Part shown: piece after piece, positions 42,964 through 51,209 of the stretch
Position numbering within the stretch: the first letter of the stretch is position 1
How the letters are laid out: each line of letters starts with the position of its first letter
Assembly: GCA_013289705.1 (NCBI GenBank)
Contig: JABCZM010000001.1
Location: forward strand, 1-64,000
Length of the DNA stretch: 64,000 nucleotides
Reading direction: 5' to 3'
Origin: Candidatus Saccharimonadota bacterium
GTDB taxonomy: Bacteria; Patescibacteriota; Saccharimonadia; Saccharimonadales; UBA4665
Program-made: the position numbers and the translations under genes
Notes under the pieces: generated by a model
What the model saw: only the letters and a program-made list of their open reading frames with translations
What the model was told of the DNA's origin: nothing
Databases searched by the model: none

Positions 42964-43752
42964 ATGTATATACACCCCAACAGTGTCGGTCATAACGCTT
43001 TCGATATGTTCCCTGAGATCTTTACAGATAGCAAAGTAGACTTTGCACACTTCTGCGTTGCTCTCGACATTTACAAGAGTGGTCGTACTAATGATTACTT
43101 CTCGTCTGGCAGCTTTTTGTTTGGCTCAAAAGAAACCAAAGACATAAATATGCTGTTCTCGGCTGTACAGCGTTGTTATGGTGGCGACTATATAGATTTC
43201 CAAGCACACATTAGCTCGAAACCTATACGCAGCAGACTCCTTGGTATTACTGACAGTAAGGTTATGAGCCAGACTCTTAAAGATATTTGTGACGAATATA
43301 ATGCCAAGTATGGCATGAACCGTCAGATACATGACTTTTATATTAAATACCTTAGCGATGATTCCAAAGCTATCCTAAATGGCAGCATAGCCGTGCCAGC
43401 ACACTATTACGCAAACTTTGCAGATGACTCTGACACTTCTGTGAAACAACGCTTAGACTTCTTACTCAAGTTTAGGAACAAGTACGACCATTCCGCTCAG
43501 TATCATCAACTATCGCCCACTGGCGAACGGTACGAGCATGTCCAAGTAATAAAGGGAAAGGAGGAGTATACGTTCTTGGTGAAGCTGACCTTTGATGAGT
43601 TGTACGAGATTACTAGACAAGCAATGGCAAGCTACTGGCTGAATGAGTATGAAGCCTCAATAGCTGACGACAGAAAAGCCTTCGTCGACAGAACCGTTAA
43701 GAAGTTCAAGGATGAGAACAGGCGTCTTAATGCGGAACGCAAGGGGGAGTAG
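42964..43752 (+). CDS. Protein of unknown function, divergent partner of 42067
   Basis: 262 residues, soluble, rich in Tyr, Asp and Lys. A FRNKYDHSAQYHQLSPTGERYEHV segment near residue 180 resembles the R.N..H motif of HEPN-type ribonucleases (R followed by H five residues on), so an RNase role is possible but weak. Leaderless start. Confidence 0.5.
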   Translation: MYIHPNSVGHNAFDMFPEIFTDSKVDFAHFCVALDIYKSGRTNDYFSSGSFLFGSKETKDINMLFSAVQRCYGGDYIDFQAHISSKPIRSRLLGITDSKVMSQTLKDICDEYNAKYGMNRQIHDFYIKYLSDDSKAILNGSIAVPAHYYANFADDSDTSVKQRLDFLLKFRNKYDHSAQYHQLSPTGERYEHVQVIKGKEEYTFLVKLTFDELYEITRQAMASYWLNEYEASIADDRKAFVDRTVKKFKDENRRLNAERKGE

Positions 43753-43796
43753 ATTGCAGGTTCTAACTTAGCTGTAACTGATTAGGCTGTGTACTT
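43741..43796. repeat. Direct repeat, left copy
   Basis: About 56 bp spanning the 3' ends of the convergent genes 42964 and 43782. It is similar to 44759-44814, with a 16-bp identical core TAACTGATTAGGCTGT (43775-43790 and 44793-44808) and a shared AAGGGGGAGTA start. Confidence 0.7.
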
Positions 43797-44690
43797 CTTG
43801 AGTATGTTTTGTGGCGTGCCGTTTAAGTATGATTCAACATTCTTCACCATAACCTCTAAACCATTGGCAGCAGCTTGCTTAGTGACGCCTGCTACGTGCG
43901 GGGTAACTAAGATTTTCTCGTTGGACAGACATTTCTTGTAGAAATCGTTAGATACATCAAAGAGTGGCTCTGGGTCGCAGTCTATTGCAGCGCCACCTAC
44001 AGTACCAGCCTCGATTGCAGTAATAAGACCATCAATATCGTATGTGTATGGTCGTGAGAACGTCAGGTAAAATGCACCTTTTTTCATCTTTGAGAAGAAA
44101 TCGGCGTCAAGTAAGTTCTTGCTTGATGGGTTACAGTTAAGAGCGTTCACAACGACATCTGCCTGACTCGTTTTTGCAGCCAAGTCATCACCCCGATTAA
44201 AGTAATCAACATTCATACCAAAGGCTTCGCACCGTTCACCAATCTCTGTACCGATAGTGCCATGACCAACGATAAGTACCGTTTTGCCCTCAAGACTTTC
44301 AGTCGAGGTAAATGGGTGTTGTTCGGTTGTGCGCAAGAAAGTCGGGAACTGTCTATAAAGTGATAACACCATGAACATCGCCCACTCAACTATAGACTTT
44401 CTGTTACCGCCACGCGCATTAGCAATGTACACATTCCTCTTAGCTAATTCCTCTGAGTCAAAGCTACCAAGCTCGGTGTAAGGATAAGTTATGAGAACAT
44501 TTTCTAGTTTATCTAGGTTCGCGAGGACGTGGTCGCCCCAGTTACAGACTACATCGTACCCTTGAACTGCTTTCAGCCATTCCTCATCGGAGGAAGCGTT
44601 ACCCAGCTTTTCAACCTGCCCGACAGCGTTCAGTCGAGCAACCTGCTCATCGGTAAAGTTAAAGTCTCCGTCAAGTGCTATCTTTTTCAT
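43782..44690 (-). CDS. D-isomer-specific 2-hydroxyacid dehydrogenase
   Basis: 302 residues: VLIVGHGTIGTEIGERCE (NAD site), the Arg in YLTFSRPYTYDIDG, CDPEP acidic region and catalytic His in VTPHVAGVTKQA. It keeps the Arg that the paralogue at 20730 has lost. The gene sits between two direct repeats 1 kb apart, suggesting cassette insertion. Confidence 0.85.
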   Translation of the reverse strand: MKKIALDGDFNFTDEQVARLNAVGQVEKLGNASSDEEWLKAVQGYDVVCNWGDHVLANLDKLENVLITYPYTELGSFDSEELAKRNVYIANARGGNRKSIVEWAMFMVLSLYRQFPTFLRTTEQHPFTSTESLEGKTVLIVGHGTIGTEIGERCEAFGMNVDYFNRGDDLAAKTSQADVVVNALNCNPSSKNLLDADFFSKMKKGAFYLTFSRPYTYDIDGLITAIEAGTVGGAAIDCDPEPLFDVSNDFYKKCLSNEKILVTPHVAGVTKQAAANGLEVMVKNVESYLNGTPQNILKKYTA

Positions 44691-44758
44691 AAAGTTCTCC
44701 TCTAACTAAATTATACATCAACTATTACTGAGTATGTCTCCCTACGGTTCTACTATAC

Positions 44759-44814
44759 AAGGGGGAGTAAGTTACAAGCTCTGATTCACGGCTAACTGAT
44801 TAGGCTGTATACTT
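44759..44814. repeat. Direct repeat, right copy
   Basis: Degenerate copy of 43741-43796, lying upstream of the dehydrogenase gene; it repeats the sequence normally found at the end of two genes and is therefore a rearrangement scar. Confidence 0.65.
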
Positions 44815-44891
44815 ATATTACGCATGACATCGTTCCAACGAACGATTTCCGCCACTATTGGGTTAAAAAGCGACTGTGGCAGGGTCACCAT
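44772..44891 (-). CDS. 39-residue micro-ORF starting at an ATGGTGACC motif
   Basis: Reads MVTLPQSLFNPIVAEIVRWN and ends at TAA 44772. Its first 20 residues match the micro-ORF at 62255-62359 at 11 of 20 positions, although the DNA has diverged, which suggests real coding. Function unknown; may be the 5' piece of a larger gene cut by recombination. Confidence 0.4.
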   Translation of the reverse strand: MVTLPQSLFNPIVAEIVRWNDVMRNISIQPNQLAVNQSL

Positions 44892-44928
44892 TTCGTACCA
44901 AGAATATTTTCTCGAAACCGACGTAACT

Positions 44929-44954
44929 AAAAGGCCCGAATGCTCGGGCCTTTT
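44929..44954. terminator. Bidirectional intrinsic terminator
   Basis: AAAAGGCCCGA (44929-44939) and TCGGGCCTTTT (44944-44954), an 11-bp perfect stem with a 4-nt loop, between convergent units. Confidence 0.9.
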
Positions 44955-44989
44955 AGTATGAGATGATTTTACAGGTATCGCTTCTCTCT

Positions 44990-45295
44990 TTAGAGCTGAT
45001 CCTCTTTCCTATCCTCACGCCCATGCCATACGCGAACAATGACAACAATCTCGTTTGTGAAGAAGTAACGCAGCACGTAAAAGCCAGCTCCAAACGGAAT
45101 AAACAATTCACGTCTCCCCGTACCGTCTGCCATCGGGCGACCTAGTCGTGGCGAGTCCTCAAGTAAAGAGCTACCTCGTAGGATAACCTGCGCGACCTTT
45201 GCCGCCGCATCCTCATTTTTCTCGAACAAGAAATTGTACAGACGATCAATGTCCTTGAGCGCACGCTCACGCCAGACTATTTCTGCTTTGGCCAT
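44990..45295 (-). CDS. ParE/RelE-family toxin
   Basis: 101 residues with the ParE pattern: WRERALKDIDRLYNFLFEKN, SPRLGRPM, GRRELFIPFGAGFYVLRYFF and IVRVWHGRE. ParE toxins inhibit DNA gyrase; related RelE toxins cleave mRNA. Overlaps the antitoxin gene by 19 nt. A homologous pair is at 55179-55732. Confidence 0.9.
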   Translation of the reverse strand: MAKAEIVWRERALKDIDRLYNFLFEKNEDAAAKVAQVILRGSSLLEDSPRLGRPMADGTGRRELFIPFGAGFYVLRYFFTNEIVVIVRVWHGREDRKEDQL

Positions 45296-45552
45296 ACCGT
45301 TTTCTTGCCGCTCGCGAGTTCATTAAGCCACGATACTACTGTGTCGTTAGCTATGGCGTTGCCCGTTAATAGGTAGTTCTCATATTCGGCTAGATCCTCA
45401 GCCTTTTCGCGCTCGTAGCGTTCTTCCTCGGCAAGATACCGCTGCAAGGCATCACGTAGCAGCCAGTGTGCAGATCTACTGCGCTGCTGGGCTAACGCTT
45501 TTAGGCGATTGTTCGTTTCGTCATCTAGCTTGATAGCTTGAGTTATTGACAT
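45277..45552 (-). CDS. Ribbon-helix-helix antitoxin
   Basis: 91 residues: an RHH domain (ITQAIKLDDETNNRLKALAQ, RSAHWLLRDALQRYL), then an acidic toxin-wrapping tail. Start ATG 45552 with AGGAGG 7 nt ahead; a longer frame to 45585 would include the promoter -10. Three 10-bp direct repeats in its promoter are likely its operator. Confidence 0.88.
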   Translation of the reverse strand: MSITQAIKLDDETNNRLKALAQQRSRSAHWLLRDALQRYLAEEERYEREKAEDLAEYENYLLTGNAIANDTVVSWLNELASGKKTVWPKQK

Positions 45553-45571
45553 GGGAATTCCTCCTGAGAAT

Positions 45572-45612
45572 AGTATAGTACGCACATATACCTATGTAAA
45601 CCTTTGTATACC
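45572..45612 (-). promoter_or_regulatory. Toxin-antitoxin promoter with three 10-bp operator repeats
   Basis: Minus strand: GGTATACAAA, GGTTTACATA, GGTATATGTG lie head to tail (45612-45583). TTTACA (45600-45595) is the -35, 17-nt spacer, TATACT (45577-45572) the -10. One-helical-turn spacing suits cooperative RHH binding. Confidence 0.7.
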
Positions 45613-45614
45613 AT

Positions 45615-46123
45615 TTACTCGACACCAAGTGTTCTTAGCTGTAGCTCAATATATTCCATCTCACCGAAGAGGGTTTCGACCCTAGTCATTAGGTTCGCCC
45701 TATTAAACAGGTCAGTCGTTATCAGGCCGTCAAAGGTACACTTAACTGGCTTGTAGTCAGTCCACTTCTCGACGTTAATGCCGGCATAGATGGTGTTTTG
45801 GATGATTCGTTGCATGCTCTTTACAGTGAGTGGCTTGCCACCCTTTTTGGAGATCACCTTACTGAGGTCGTCTTTGTTACGGATGTAGCTGATGCGCGTC
45901 TGGTAGCCCAGGTCGTTGAGTTTCTCGACGATCTCGGCATCGGCTGCTGTTCCTTGCTGGCTGATTCCATGAACACAAAGAACTTCTTTATGGTGATGCC
46001 CTTGGTTTCGGCAAAGCGTTCAATCTGCTCTTTCTGTGCGTCCGGCGAGTCGCCCTCGGTGCCTTGTTTCATGGTTGAAACGCGGATGGCCGCAGCAGTG
46101 TTTTTACTTGGTTGTGGGTGCAT
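45615..46123 (-). pseudogene. Serine recombinase remnant with internal deletions
   Basis: Starts like the tRNA-Lys integrase (AIRVSTMKQGTEGDSPDAQ... FMESASKEQQPM), then changes frame and jumps to the middle of the protein (DAEIVEKLNDLGYQTR, YAGINVEKWTDYK, TCTFDGL-like region) and finally to a coiled-coil end (VETLFGEMEYIELQLRTL). About 170 residues of the catalytic domain are missing, so it cannot recombine DNA. Confidence 0.85.
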
Positions 46124-46250
46124 TTTCTCTCTCCTCGAAAATTACCTCCAGTAGAATATCGGCTAGCATTTCCAGCTTTCGGCTATCCCCAAGCCCCACT
46201 ATCTCGGGCTGATATGCTTGTTTATTCTTTGCGCCTTTCGTTCTACCCAT
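46104..46250 (-). CDS. Recombinase-associated small basic protein (remnant module)
   Basis: 48 residues, MGRTKGAKNKQAYQPE... LEMLADILLEVIFEE. Homologue of the protein at 12488. As there, it overlaps the start of its recombinase (20 nt). The recombinase is broken, so this gene is probably a leftover. Confidence 0.6.
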   Translation of the reverse strand: MGRTKGAKNKQAYQPEIVGLGDSRKLEMLADILLEVIFEERENAPTTK

Positions 46251-46520
46251 AAGATTTAACTATTCCTCATAGTGATAGTTCAAGTAGTTTTGAGACTGTA
46301 TTTACACCCTTATGGGCTAGGGTATAAAATCACTATGTTTCAATCTGTTAAGACTTGTTTTTCTGTGTTACCTACCTTATAAATATGCGGTGTAGGCGGG
46401 TTGGCTATAAATACTTAAGCGCTTACCAATATAAACAAAAGAAAAAATACCAGAACGATAATAAACAGCTAAAGAAATCTAAGAACTACTAACTATCCAT
46501 ACATCTAAATCACTACGTCT
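46251..46520. other. AT-rich non-coding region before a replication-relaxation gene
   Basis: 270 bp with no plausible gene, rich in A and T in the last 120 bp. By analogy with the 11.3-kb region it may hold an origin or operator of a former plasmid-like element, but no clear repeat is visible. Confidence 0.3.
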
Positions 46521-47378
46521 ATGAACTTACCAAAAATAACAATGAGACAGAAAGAAATACTAGACCTACTATATAAATATAGGTTCTTAAATCGTATTCA
46601 AATACAAGCAATGTTAAATCAAAAGGATTACAAAAACACTAACCTGTGGCTTAAAGATCTACGCGCAAAACAGTACGTTGAATGGATCTACTCTACGCAC
46701 TTTGCCGAGAAAACAAAGCCCGCGGTGTACTACTTAGGTATTAATGCGATACGCCACTTCAGACAGAATGGCCTGCATGCGGAGCACATACTCAAGTACT
46801 ACCGGGAATCAGGTCGAAGCCAAGCCTTCATTAGCCGCTGCATCCTACTTGCCGATGCCTGCATTGCATTTCAACAAGCCAATAGAGCTATAGATGCAGT
46901 CGGTAGAAAAGCCAAAAAAGATGACATTTGGTTTAATTACGAAACTGAAGCCGAGTATACCGACGGGGGCTACTATGAGTTTCTCAACGATACAGATATC
47001 CATCCGCATCTATGTTACGCAAAGATTGGCTATGATGAAGACTTTCAAGAAGTGCCGGTTGCAGGTTACATCGTAGAGGTGTTTGATCCGACGCTGCCTA
47101 GATATAGCATGCGGAGACGGCTTAAGGATTATGTGCAGTTTTTGGACGGTGAGGAATGGCAGACTGAGACGGAAGAGGATAAACCACCGATCGCTCTCTT
47201 CGTCTGCCAAACTAAGGCTGATATGATCTATTGCAAACGAGCGACCAAGAAGCTACTTGAAGACACTTGGGAGACCGAGAACATTCATATGCGATTTGCG
47301 ACAGTTGAATCGGTGAAGACGCAAGGATTCCGGGCGAGGATTTGGGAGGAGGTTACGCCGCCGGTTGATGACGATTAG
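46521..47378 (+). CDS. Replication-relaxation family protein
   Basis: 285 residues with winged-helix N-terminus (QKEILDLLYKYRFLNRIQIQAML, then LRAKQYVEW, AVYYLGINAIRHFRQNG) like the protein at 10397. Belongs to the mobile-element remnant next to the broken recombinase. Confidence 0.8.
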   Translation: MNLPKITMRQKEILDLLYKYRFLNRIQIQAMLNQKDYKNTNLWLKDLRAKQYVEWIYSTHFAEKTKPAVYYLGINAIRHFRQNGLHAEHILKYYRESGRSQAFISRCILLADACIAFQQANRAIDAVGRKAKKDDIWFNYETEAEYTDGGYYEFLNDTDIHPHLCYAKIGYDEDFQEVPVAGYIVEVFDPTLPRYSMRRRLKDYVQFLDGEEWQTETEEDKPPIALFVCQTKADMIYCKRATKKLLEDTWETENIHMRFATVESVKTQGFRARIWEEVTPPVDDD

Positions 47379-47609
47379 CTAGCAAATATTACTTAAGGGG
47401 CTCAAAGGTGTTTTCATCTTTTTCCAGAACGCCAATGATAATACTCCAGCCCAAAGTGTGTCATAAGTTGTATCCGGTATGTCCAGGGCCGGGCCATGAA
47501 GCTACTTGGCTACGAGTAGGTGTCGTACTCCCCATTTTGTTTCGGTTACGCAGTTGCAATCGAATGAACACGCCAGCTTCGACTTTCAGCGATAGACACA
47601 GGTGTCATG

Positions 47610-47615
47610 TATAAT
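47610..47615 (+). promoter_or_regulatory. -10 box of the NUDIX gene
   Basis: TATAAT at 47610-47615 ends 7 nt before the ATG at 47623, predicting a leaderless transcript. Confidence 0.5.
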
Positions 47616-47622
47616 TGGAGAC

Positions 47623-48192
47623 ATGTCAGACAATACTATACCCGAAGACCAAATCAAAAAATGGGAAAAACTATCCTCATCACTCGCTCTGCCCGAACCC
47701 TGGTTTCGAGTCAGAAAGGACGAGGTAAGGCTTGCATCGGGCAAAGTTATTGACGATTATTTTGTCTGGGAGTCTCCGACAATCGCGACCATGGTTCCGT
47801 TTACCGAAGATGGTAAGTTCGTACTATGTGAGCAATACCGCTACGCCGTAGACAAAATCATGTATCAATTTCCAGCTGGTGGCGTTGGGAAGAGTGAGTC
47901 GCCAGAAGAGGCAGCGAAGCGCGAACTCGAAGAAGAGGCTGGCTATGTAGCTGAGGCTGTAGAGCCCCTCGGCGACAGTGCGGCCTACCCGACAAAGATG
48001 AGCGGCTGGCACCACTTATATCTTGCCAAGAATGTAAAACCGACAGGGGAGAAGCACGAGGACGAGAACGAACCGACTCGTGTTGTACTGAAAACACCAG
48101 AAGAATTATGGGCAATGATTAATGCTAACGAGTTTCAGGTAGCAGATTCGCTTGTAGCGGCCCTGCTGGCACTAAAAAAACTAGGATATTGA
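47623..48192 (+). CDS. NUDIX hydrolase (ADP-ribose pyrophosphatase-like)
   Basis: 189 residues. The Nudix box GGVGKSESPEEAAKRELEEE with A-G-Y following fits G-x5-E-x7-REUxEExGU. Upstream VLCEQYRYAVDKIMYQFPAG and downstream AAYPTKMSGWHHLYLA resemble ADP-ribose or nucleotide-sugar pyrophosphatases. It cleaves NDP-X to NMP and X-phosphate. Overlaps the convergent kinase gene by 12 nt. Confidence 0.9.
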   Translation: MSDNTIPEDQIKKWEKLSSSLALPEPWFRVRKDEVRLASGKVIDDYFVWESPTIATMVPFTEDGKFVLCEQYRYAVDKIMYQFPAGGVGKSESPEEAAKRELEEEAGYVAEAVEPLGDSAAYPTKMSGWHHLYLAKNVKPTGEKHEDENEPTRVVLKTPEELWAMINANEFQVADSLVAALLALKKLGY

Positions 48193-49242
48193 TAGCTCAA
48201 GACCCCGATTGTTGACTCGGCCGTAAAGCACGACGATTTTATCTTTCAGTGTGTTTAATTTTTGGATAAGTTCGGCTTTTCGCGAAGGATTAGCAAGCAA
48301 GAATAAGCTATTGCCTCCCGCCCCTGGGCCACGCTGTGCGTGCACAAAAGGCCTGACCATTTCTTCTAGCTCTTTGATGTAGCCATCACCTACGAGTGTA
48401 CTAAGTCGCTTCTGCGCCTCCCAACTGCTATTAATCTCGTGTACTAGTTTGTCCTGCCAATCTGCACTAATTGGGTCTGCAAAAACTCCGTTAATAATAT
48501 CGTTGGAGTTTTTAATGCTTTGCAGGTGAGGCGCAACGTGTCGCTTACTGCGTAAAAAGTTAGACACTTCGTCCTCAACGATAGTGCTTGAGCTAATATT
48601 TTCTGACCGCTGTATGACGAAAATCATGTTTTTGTTTAAAAATCCTTCTACTGCGGAGGGTACTCTTTGCCCTAGCGTGGGCGAGCCAGAGAGTCGCGCG
48701 TTCTCTAAAGACGCAAAATCAATATAGTTATACCCGCCAAAGTAGGCGGCTACATAATCTTGAAATCCGCCTCGTATTCCCTGCTCTGTGGTTTCGAAGT
48801 AGTGCGCCTCTGTAATAAGTTTATCGGCATCTAAGCTTTCGTCGCTACCTTTTAACTTATAAAGGCTTGCCAAAACGCATAGCGACAACGCTGCGCTAGC
48901 GCCAAGACCCGTGCCCTTTGGCAGGGTGTCGCTAATCCGCAAAGTAACTCCCTGGGTTGTGTGCGACTTTTTTAAAAATGATGCAAACATCATTTGCAAG
49001 AATTCATATTCATCTGAAGATGCGTGCGATCCTATCTCAACTTCATTGAAGGACAGGCGGTTCCTGCCCTTATTGCAATAGGCTTCGGCACTTATCGAAG
49101 TTTTTGATTGGCAAGCCTCATCTTCAAAAAGGTCTATTGCCAGGTTGGCTATTGAGGTTCCTATTTGAGCACCTATTTGGGGGATGTCAGTTACCCCACC
49201 TCCAATGTCAACGCGTAGTGGTAATGTGGCTTTTACTATCAT
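48181..49242 (-). CDS. GHMP-family sugar or cyclitol kinase
   Basis: 353 residues: PLRVDIGGGVTDIP near the N-terminus (as in heptose and fucose kinases), ATP motif LPKGTGLGASAALSLC at ~107-122, C-terminal GPGAGGNSLFL. It phosphorylates a sugar-like hydroxyl with ATP. It is last in a three-gene operon behind an SDR and a sugar-phosphate cyclase, so the substrate may be a cyclitol rather than a heptose. Confidence 0.85.
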   Translation of the reverse strand: MIVKATLPLRVDIGGGVTDIPQIGAQIGTSIANLAIDLFEDEACQSKTSISAEAYCNKGRNRLSFNEVEIGSHASSDEYEFLQMMFASFLKKSHTTQGVTLRISDTLPKGTGLGASAALSLCVLASLYKLKGSDESLDADKLITEAHYFETTEQGIRGGFQDYVAAYFGGYNYIDFASLENARLSGSPTLGQRVPSAVEGFLNKNMIFVIQRSENISSSTIVEDEVSNFLRSKRHVAPHLQSIKNSNDIINGVFADPISADWQDKLVHEINSSWEAQKRLSTLVGDGYIKELEEMVRPFVHAQRGPGAGGNSLFLLANPSRKAELIQKLNTLKDKIVVLYGRVNNRGLELSIS

Positions 49243-49245
49243 GAT

Positions 49246-50016
49246 TTAATGCTGCAAAATACCGCCGTCGGTATTTATAGCGTGCCCTACTATGTTGGCG
49301 GCCTTATCTGAGCATAGGAAGCCCACGAGTTCAGCGACATCTTCCGGAGTGCCCATTTCTCCCCTAGGAGTTTGGGATATCACGTGGCTGAGCTCTTCCT
49401 CGGGGGTTTTACCGGTTAGCTGGGCATATTCCTTGAAGAAATTCTGCAACATATCAGTATTAATCAGCCCTGGGCACACCGCATTAACGGTAATCCCGTG
49501 AGTGATTAGCTCACGTGCCATACATTTAGTTACACCGATAACGGCATGTTTGGAAGACACATAAGCAGTATGATATAGGCTGCCCTCTTTACCGGCGATT
49601 GAAGAAAGATTAATAATCTTTCCATACTTCTGTTGGACCATCTGTCCAGCAACATACTTCGAACACAATACAAGCCCTTTAACATTAACATCCCAGACGT
49701 AATCAAGATGTTTCTCGGTAATCTCAAGGAGTGGGCATGGCTGGTCTACTCCGGCGTTATTGATGAGAATATCAATTGAGCCGAACTTTTTGGTACTAGC
49801 GGTAACCATATTTTGAATATGACCTTCATTAGTCACGTCAACTTCAACTATCAGACTTCTCTCAGAGGTAGTTATCTCGTCTGGGAGATTTAGACTCTTT
49901 GGGTCGCGAACAGCGAAAACAACATTCGCATTTTTATTGTAAAAATATAAAGCTATCGCGCGACCAATGCCTTTATTCGCCCCCGTGACTACTGCGGTTT
50001 TTCCTTTAAAATCCAT
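49246..50016 (-). CDS. Short-chain dehydrogenase/reductase
   Basis: 256 residues, classical SDR: VVTGANKGIGRAIAL, the NNAG motif in ILINNAGVDQP, catalytic Ser in NLSSIAGK and YVSSK (Tyr-x3-Lys), and a PGLINT loop. NAD(P)-dependent alcohol/ketone interconversion. It lies between cyclase and kinase genes with 1-3 nt gaps, so all three are co-translated and probably act in one pathway. Confidence 0.9.
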   Translation of the reverse strand: MDFKGKTAVVTGANKGIGRAIALYFYNKNANVVFAVRDPKSLNLPDEITTSERSLIVEVDVTNEGHIQNMVTASTKKFGSIDILINNAGVDQPCPLLEITEKHLDYVWDVNVKGLVLCSKYVAGQMVQQKYGKIINLSSIAGKEGSLYHTAYVSSKHAVIGVTKCMARELITHGITVNAVCPGLINTDMLQNFFKEYAQLTGKTPEEELSHVISQTPRGEMGTPEDVAELVGFLCSDKAANIVGHAINTDGGILQH

Positions 50017-50017
50017 G

Positions 50018-51103
50018 TCAATATCCTTTCTTGATAGCTGCGCTTATGACTTTATTCGGAACCACGTTAAAATAATCTTCATTATTGTTGGCCATCTGAC
50101 CTATACCTTTAAGCAGCACGAAACGAACTTCGCCCTCGTAGTTCTTTTTATTATGTCCTAGCTTCTCAATAATATCTGTGGGTGCAATGTGGCTTGGTAT
50201 TTTACTGGGCAGTCCAAGACGCATGAGGACTTCCTCATGAGTGGTCACAAGGCTTTCGTCAGCTATCCCCAACATACATGAGATACGTGCCGCGGCTAAC
50301 ATACCCAAGCCCACACCTTCACCGTGGTTAATATTATCATGGTCCAACATCTCTATGGCATGGCCAACCGTATGGCCATAGAGCATGCTCATTCCGTATT
50401 GGTCTTCTGTCAGGTCTTTTTCTACAACAGCGATTTTCGCTTTTATCATTTTTTCTATAAAAGAGGTAAGTCCTGGAGCGGGCGCGTCGTAAAGTCCGTC
50501 CAAACTCTCGAATACCTCATTAAATAGATGTTTGTCCGTAGCAAGACAGAGCTTCACGCCCTCAATAGCCTGGGAGTTAAATTCGCGCAGAGAAGTTGTT
50601 TTGAGAAAAGATGGATTTATGTAGCAGAATTCCGGGTCGTTAAACATTCCGAGCCAATTCTTAGCCCCTTTGAAATTAATTGCTTGCTTGGAACCCATGG
50701 AAGCATCTATTTGCCCTGTTAGGGTGGTAGGTATGTAATAGAAGCGGATACCTCTCATGATTAGCGATGCTGCCAGTCCGCCAAGATTCATAACAAGACC
50801 GCCGCCGACTGCTATTACGATATCGTCTCGGTTAGGCTTTAGGGCAAAAATTTCGTCAAACAGGTTGCATAGCCCGTTGAGCGATTTATTGCGCTCAGTT
50901 GCCGTAATTGGGAATATATACGTCTCGTCAGTCCTGAGATGCGTTGTTAACTGAGGGAAGAGGTTCAATAATTTTTCGTCAATAACAACGAAGCGTTTTT
51001 TCGTACGAGGCAAGAGGCTTGCTAGATCATCTAGATCTTCATCTGTAGAAAGATAAACGGGATAGTTTGGCTTAGTATAGCCTTTGCAATATAATGTATT
51101 CAT
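50018..51103 (-). CDS. Sugar-phosphate cyclase (2-deoxy-scyllo-inosose synthase / DHQ synthase superfamily)
   Basis: 361 residues from MNTLYCKGYTK. NAD-binding GGGLVMNLGGLAASLIMRG, PTTLTGQIDASMGSKQAIN, then GKNWLG-like AKNWLGMFNDPEFCYI, and metal-ligand motifs YGHTVGHAIE and NHGEGVGLGM. The pattern around SKQAIN, NWLGMF.DPEF and VLLKGIG resembles 2-deoxy-scyllo-inosose synthases more than housekeeping DHQ synthases. No shikimate genes are nearby. The start is taken at 51103, since the longer frame (51178, GTG) runs over likely promoter bases. Confidence 0.82.
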   Translation of the reverse strand: MNTLYCKGYTKPNYPVYLSTDEDLDDLASLLPRTKKRFVVIDEKLLNLFPQLTTHLRTDETYIFPITATERNKSLNGLCNLFDEIFALKPNRDDIVIAVGGGLVMNLGGLAASLIMRGIRFYYIPTTLTGQIDASMGSKQAINFKGAKNWLGMFNDPEFCYINPSFLKTTSLREFNSQAIEGVKLCLATDKHLFNEVFESLDGLYDAPAPGLTSFIEKMIKAKIAVVEKDLTEDQYGMSMLYGHTVGHAIEMLDHDNINHGEGVGLGMLAAARISCMLGIADESLVTTHEEVLMRLGLPSKIPSHIAPTDIIEKLGHNKKNYEGEVRFVLLKGIGQMANNNEDYFNVVPNKVISAAIKKGY

Positions 51104-51200
51104 TATCCAATAAATAAACCTTGTGACAGCCGAGGTGTTTGTCTCTGTAATCTTAGTAACTCTACCACTATAGACCACGCTCCCACAGCTTTCAAACCCA

Positions 51201-51206
51201 TATACT
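51201..51206 (+). promoter_or_regulatory. -10 box of the gene at 51210
   Basis: TATACT at 51201-51206, 3 nt before the ATG; again a leaderless arrangement, divergent from the cyclase operon. Confidence 0.4.
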
Positions 51207-51209
51207 AAT

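Noticed and set aside
43481-43560. HEPN ribonuclease assignment for the 42964 gene
   Set aside because: The R....H spacing fits loosely, but the helical context is not convincing, so only a possibility is mentioned.
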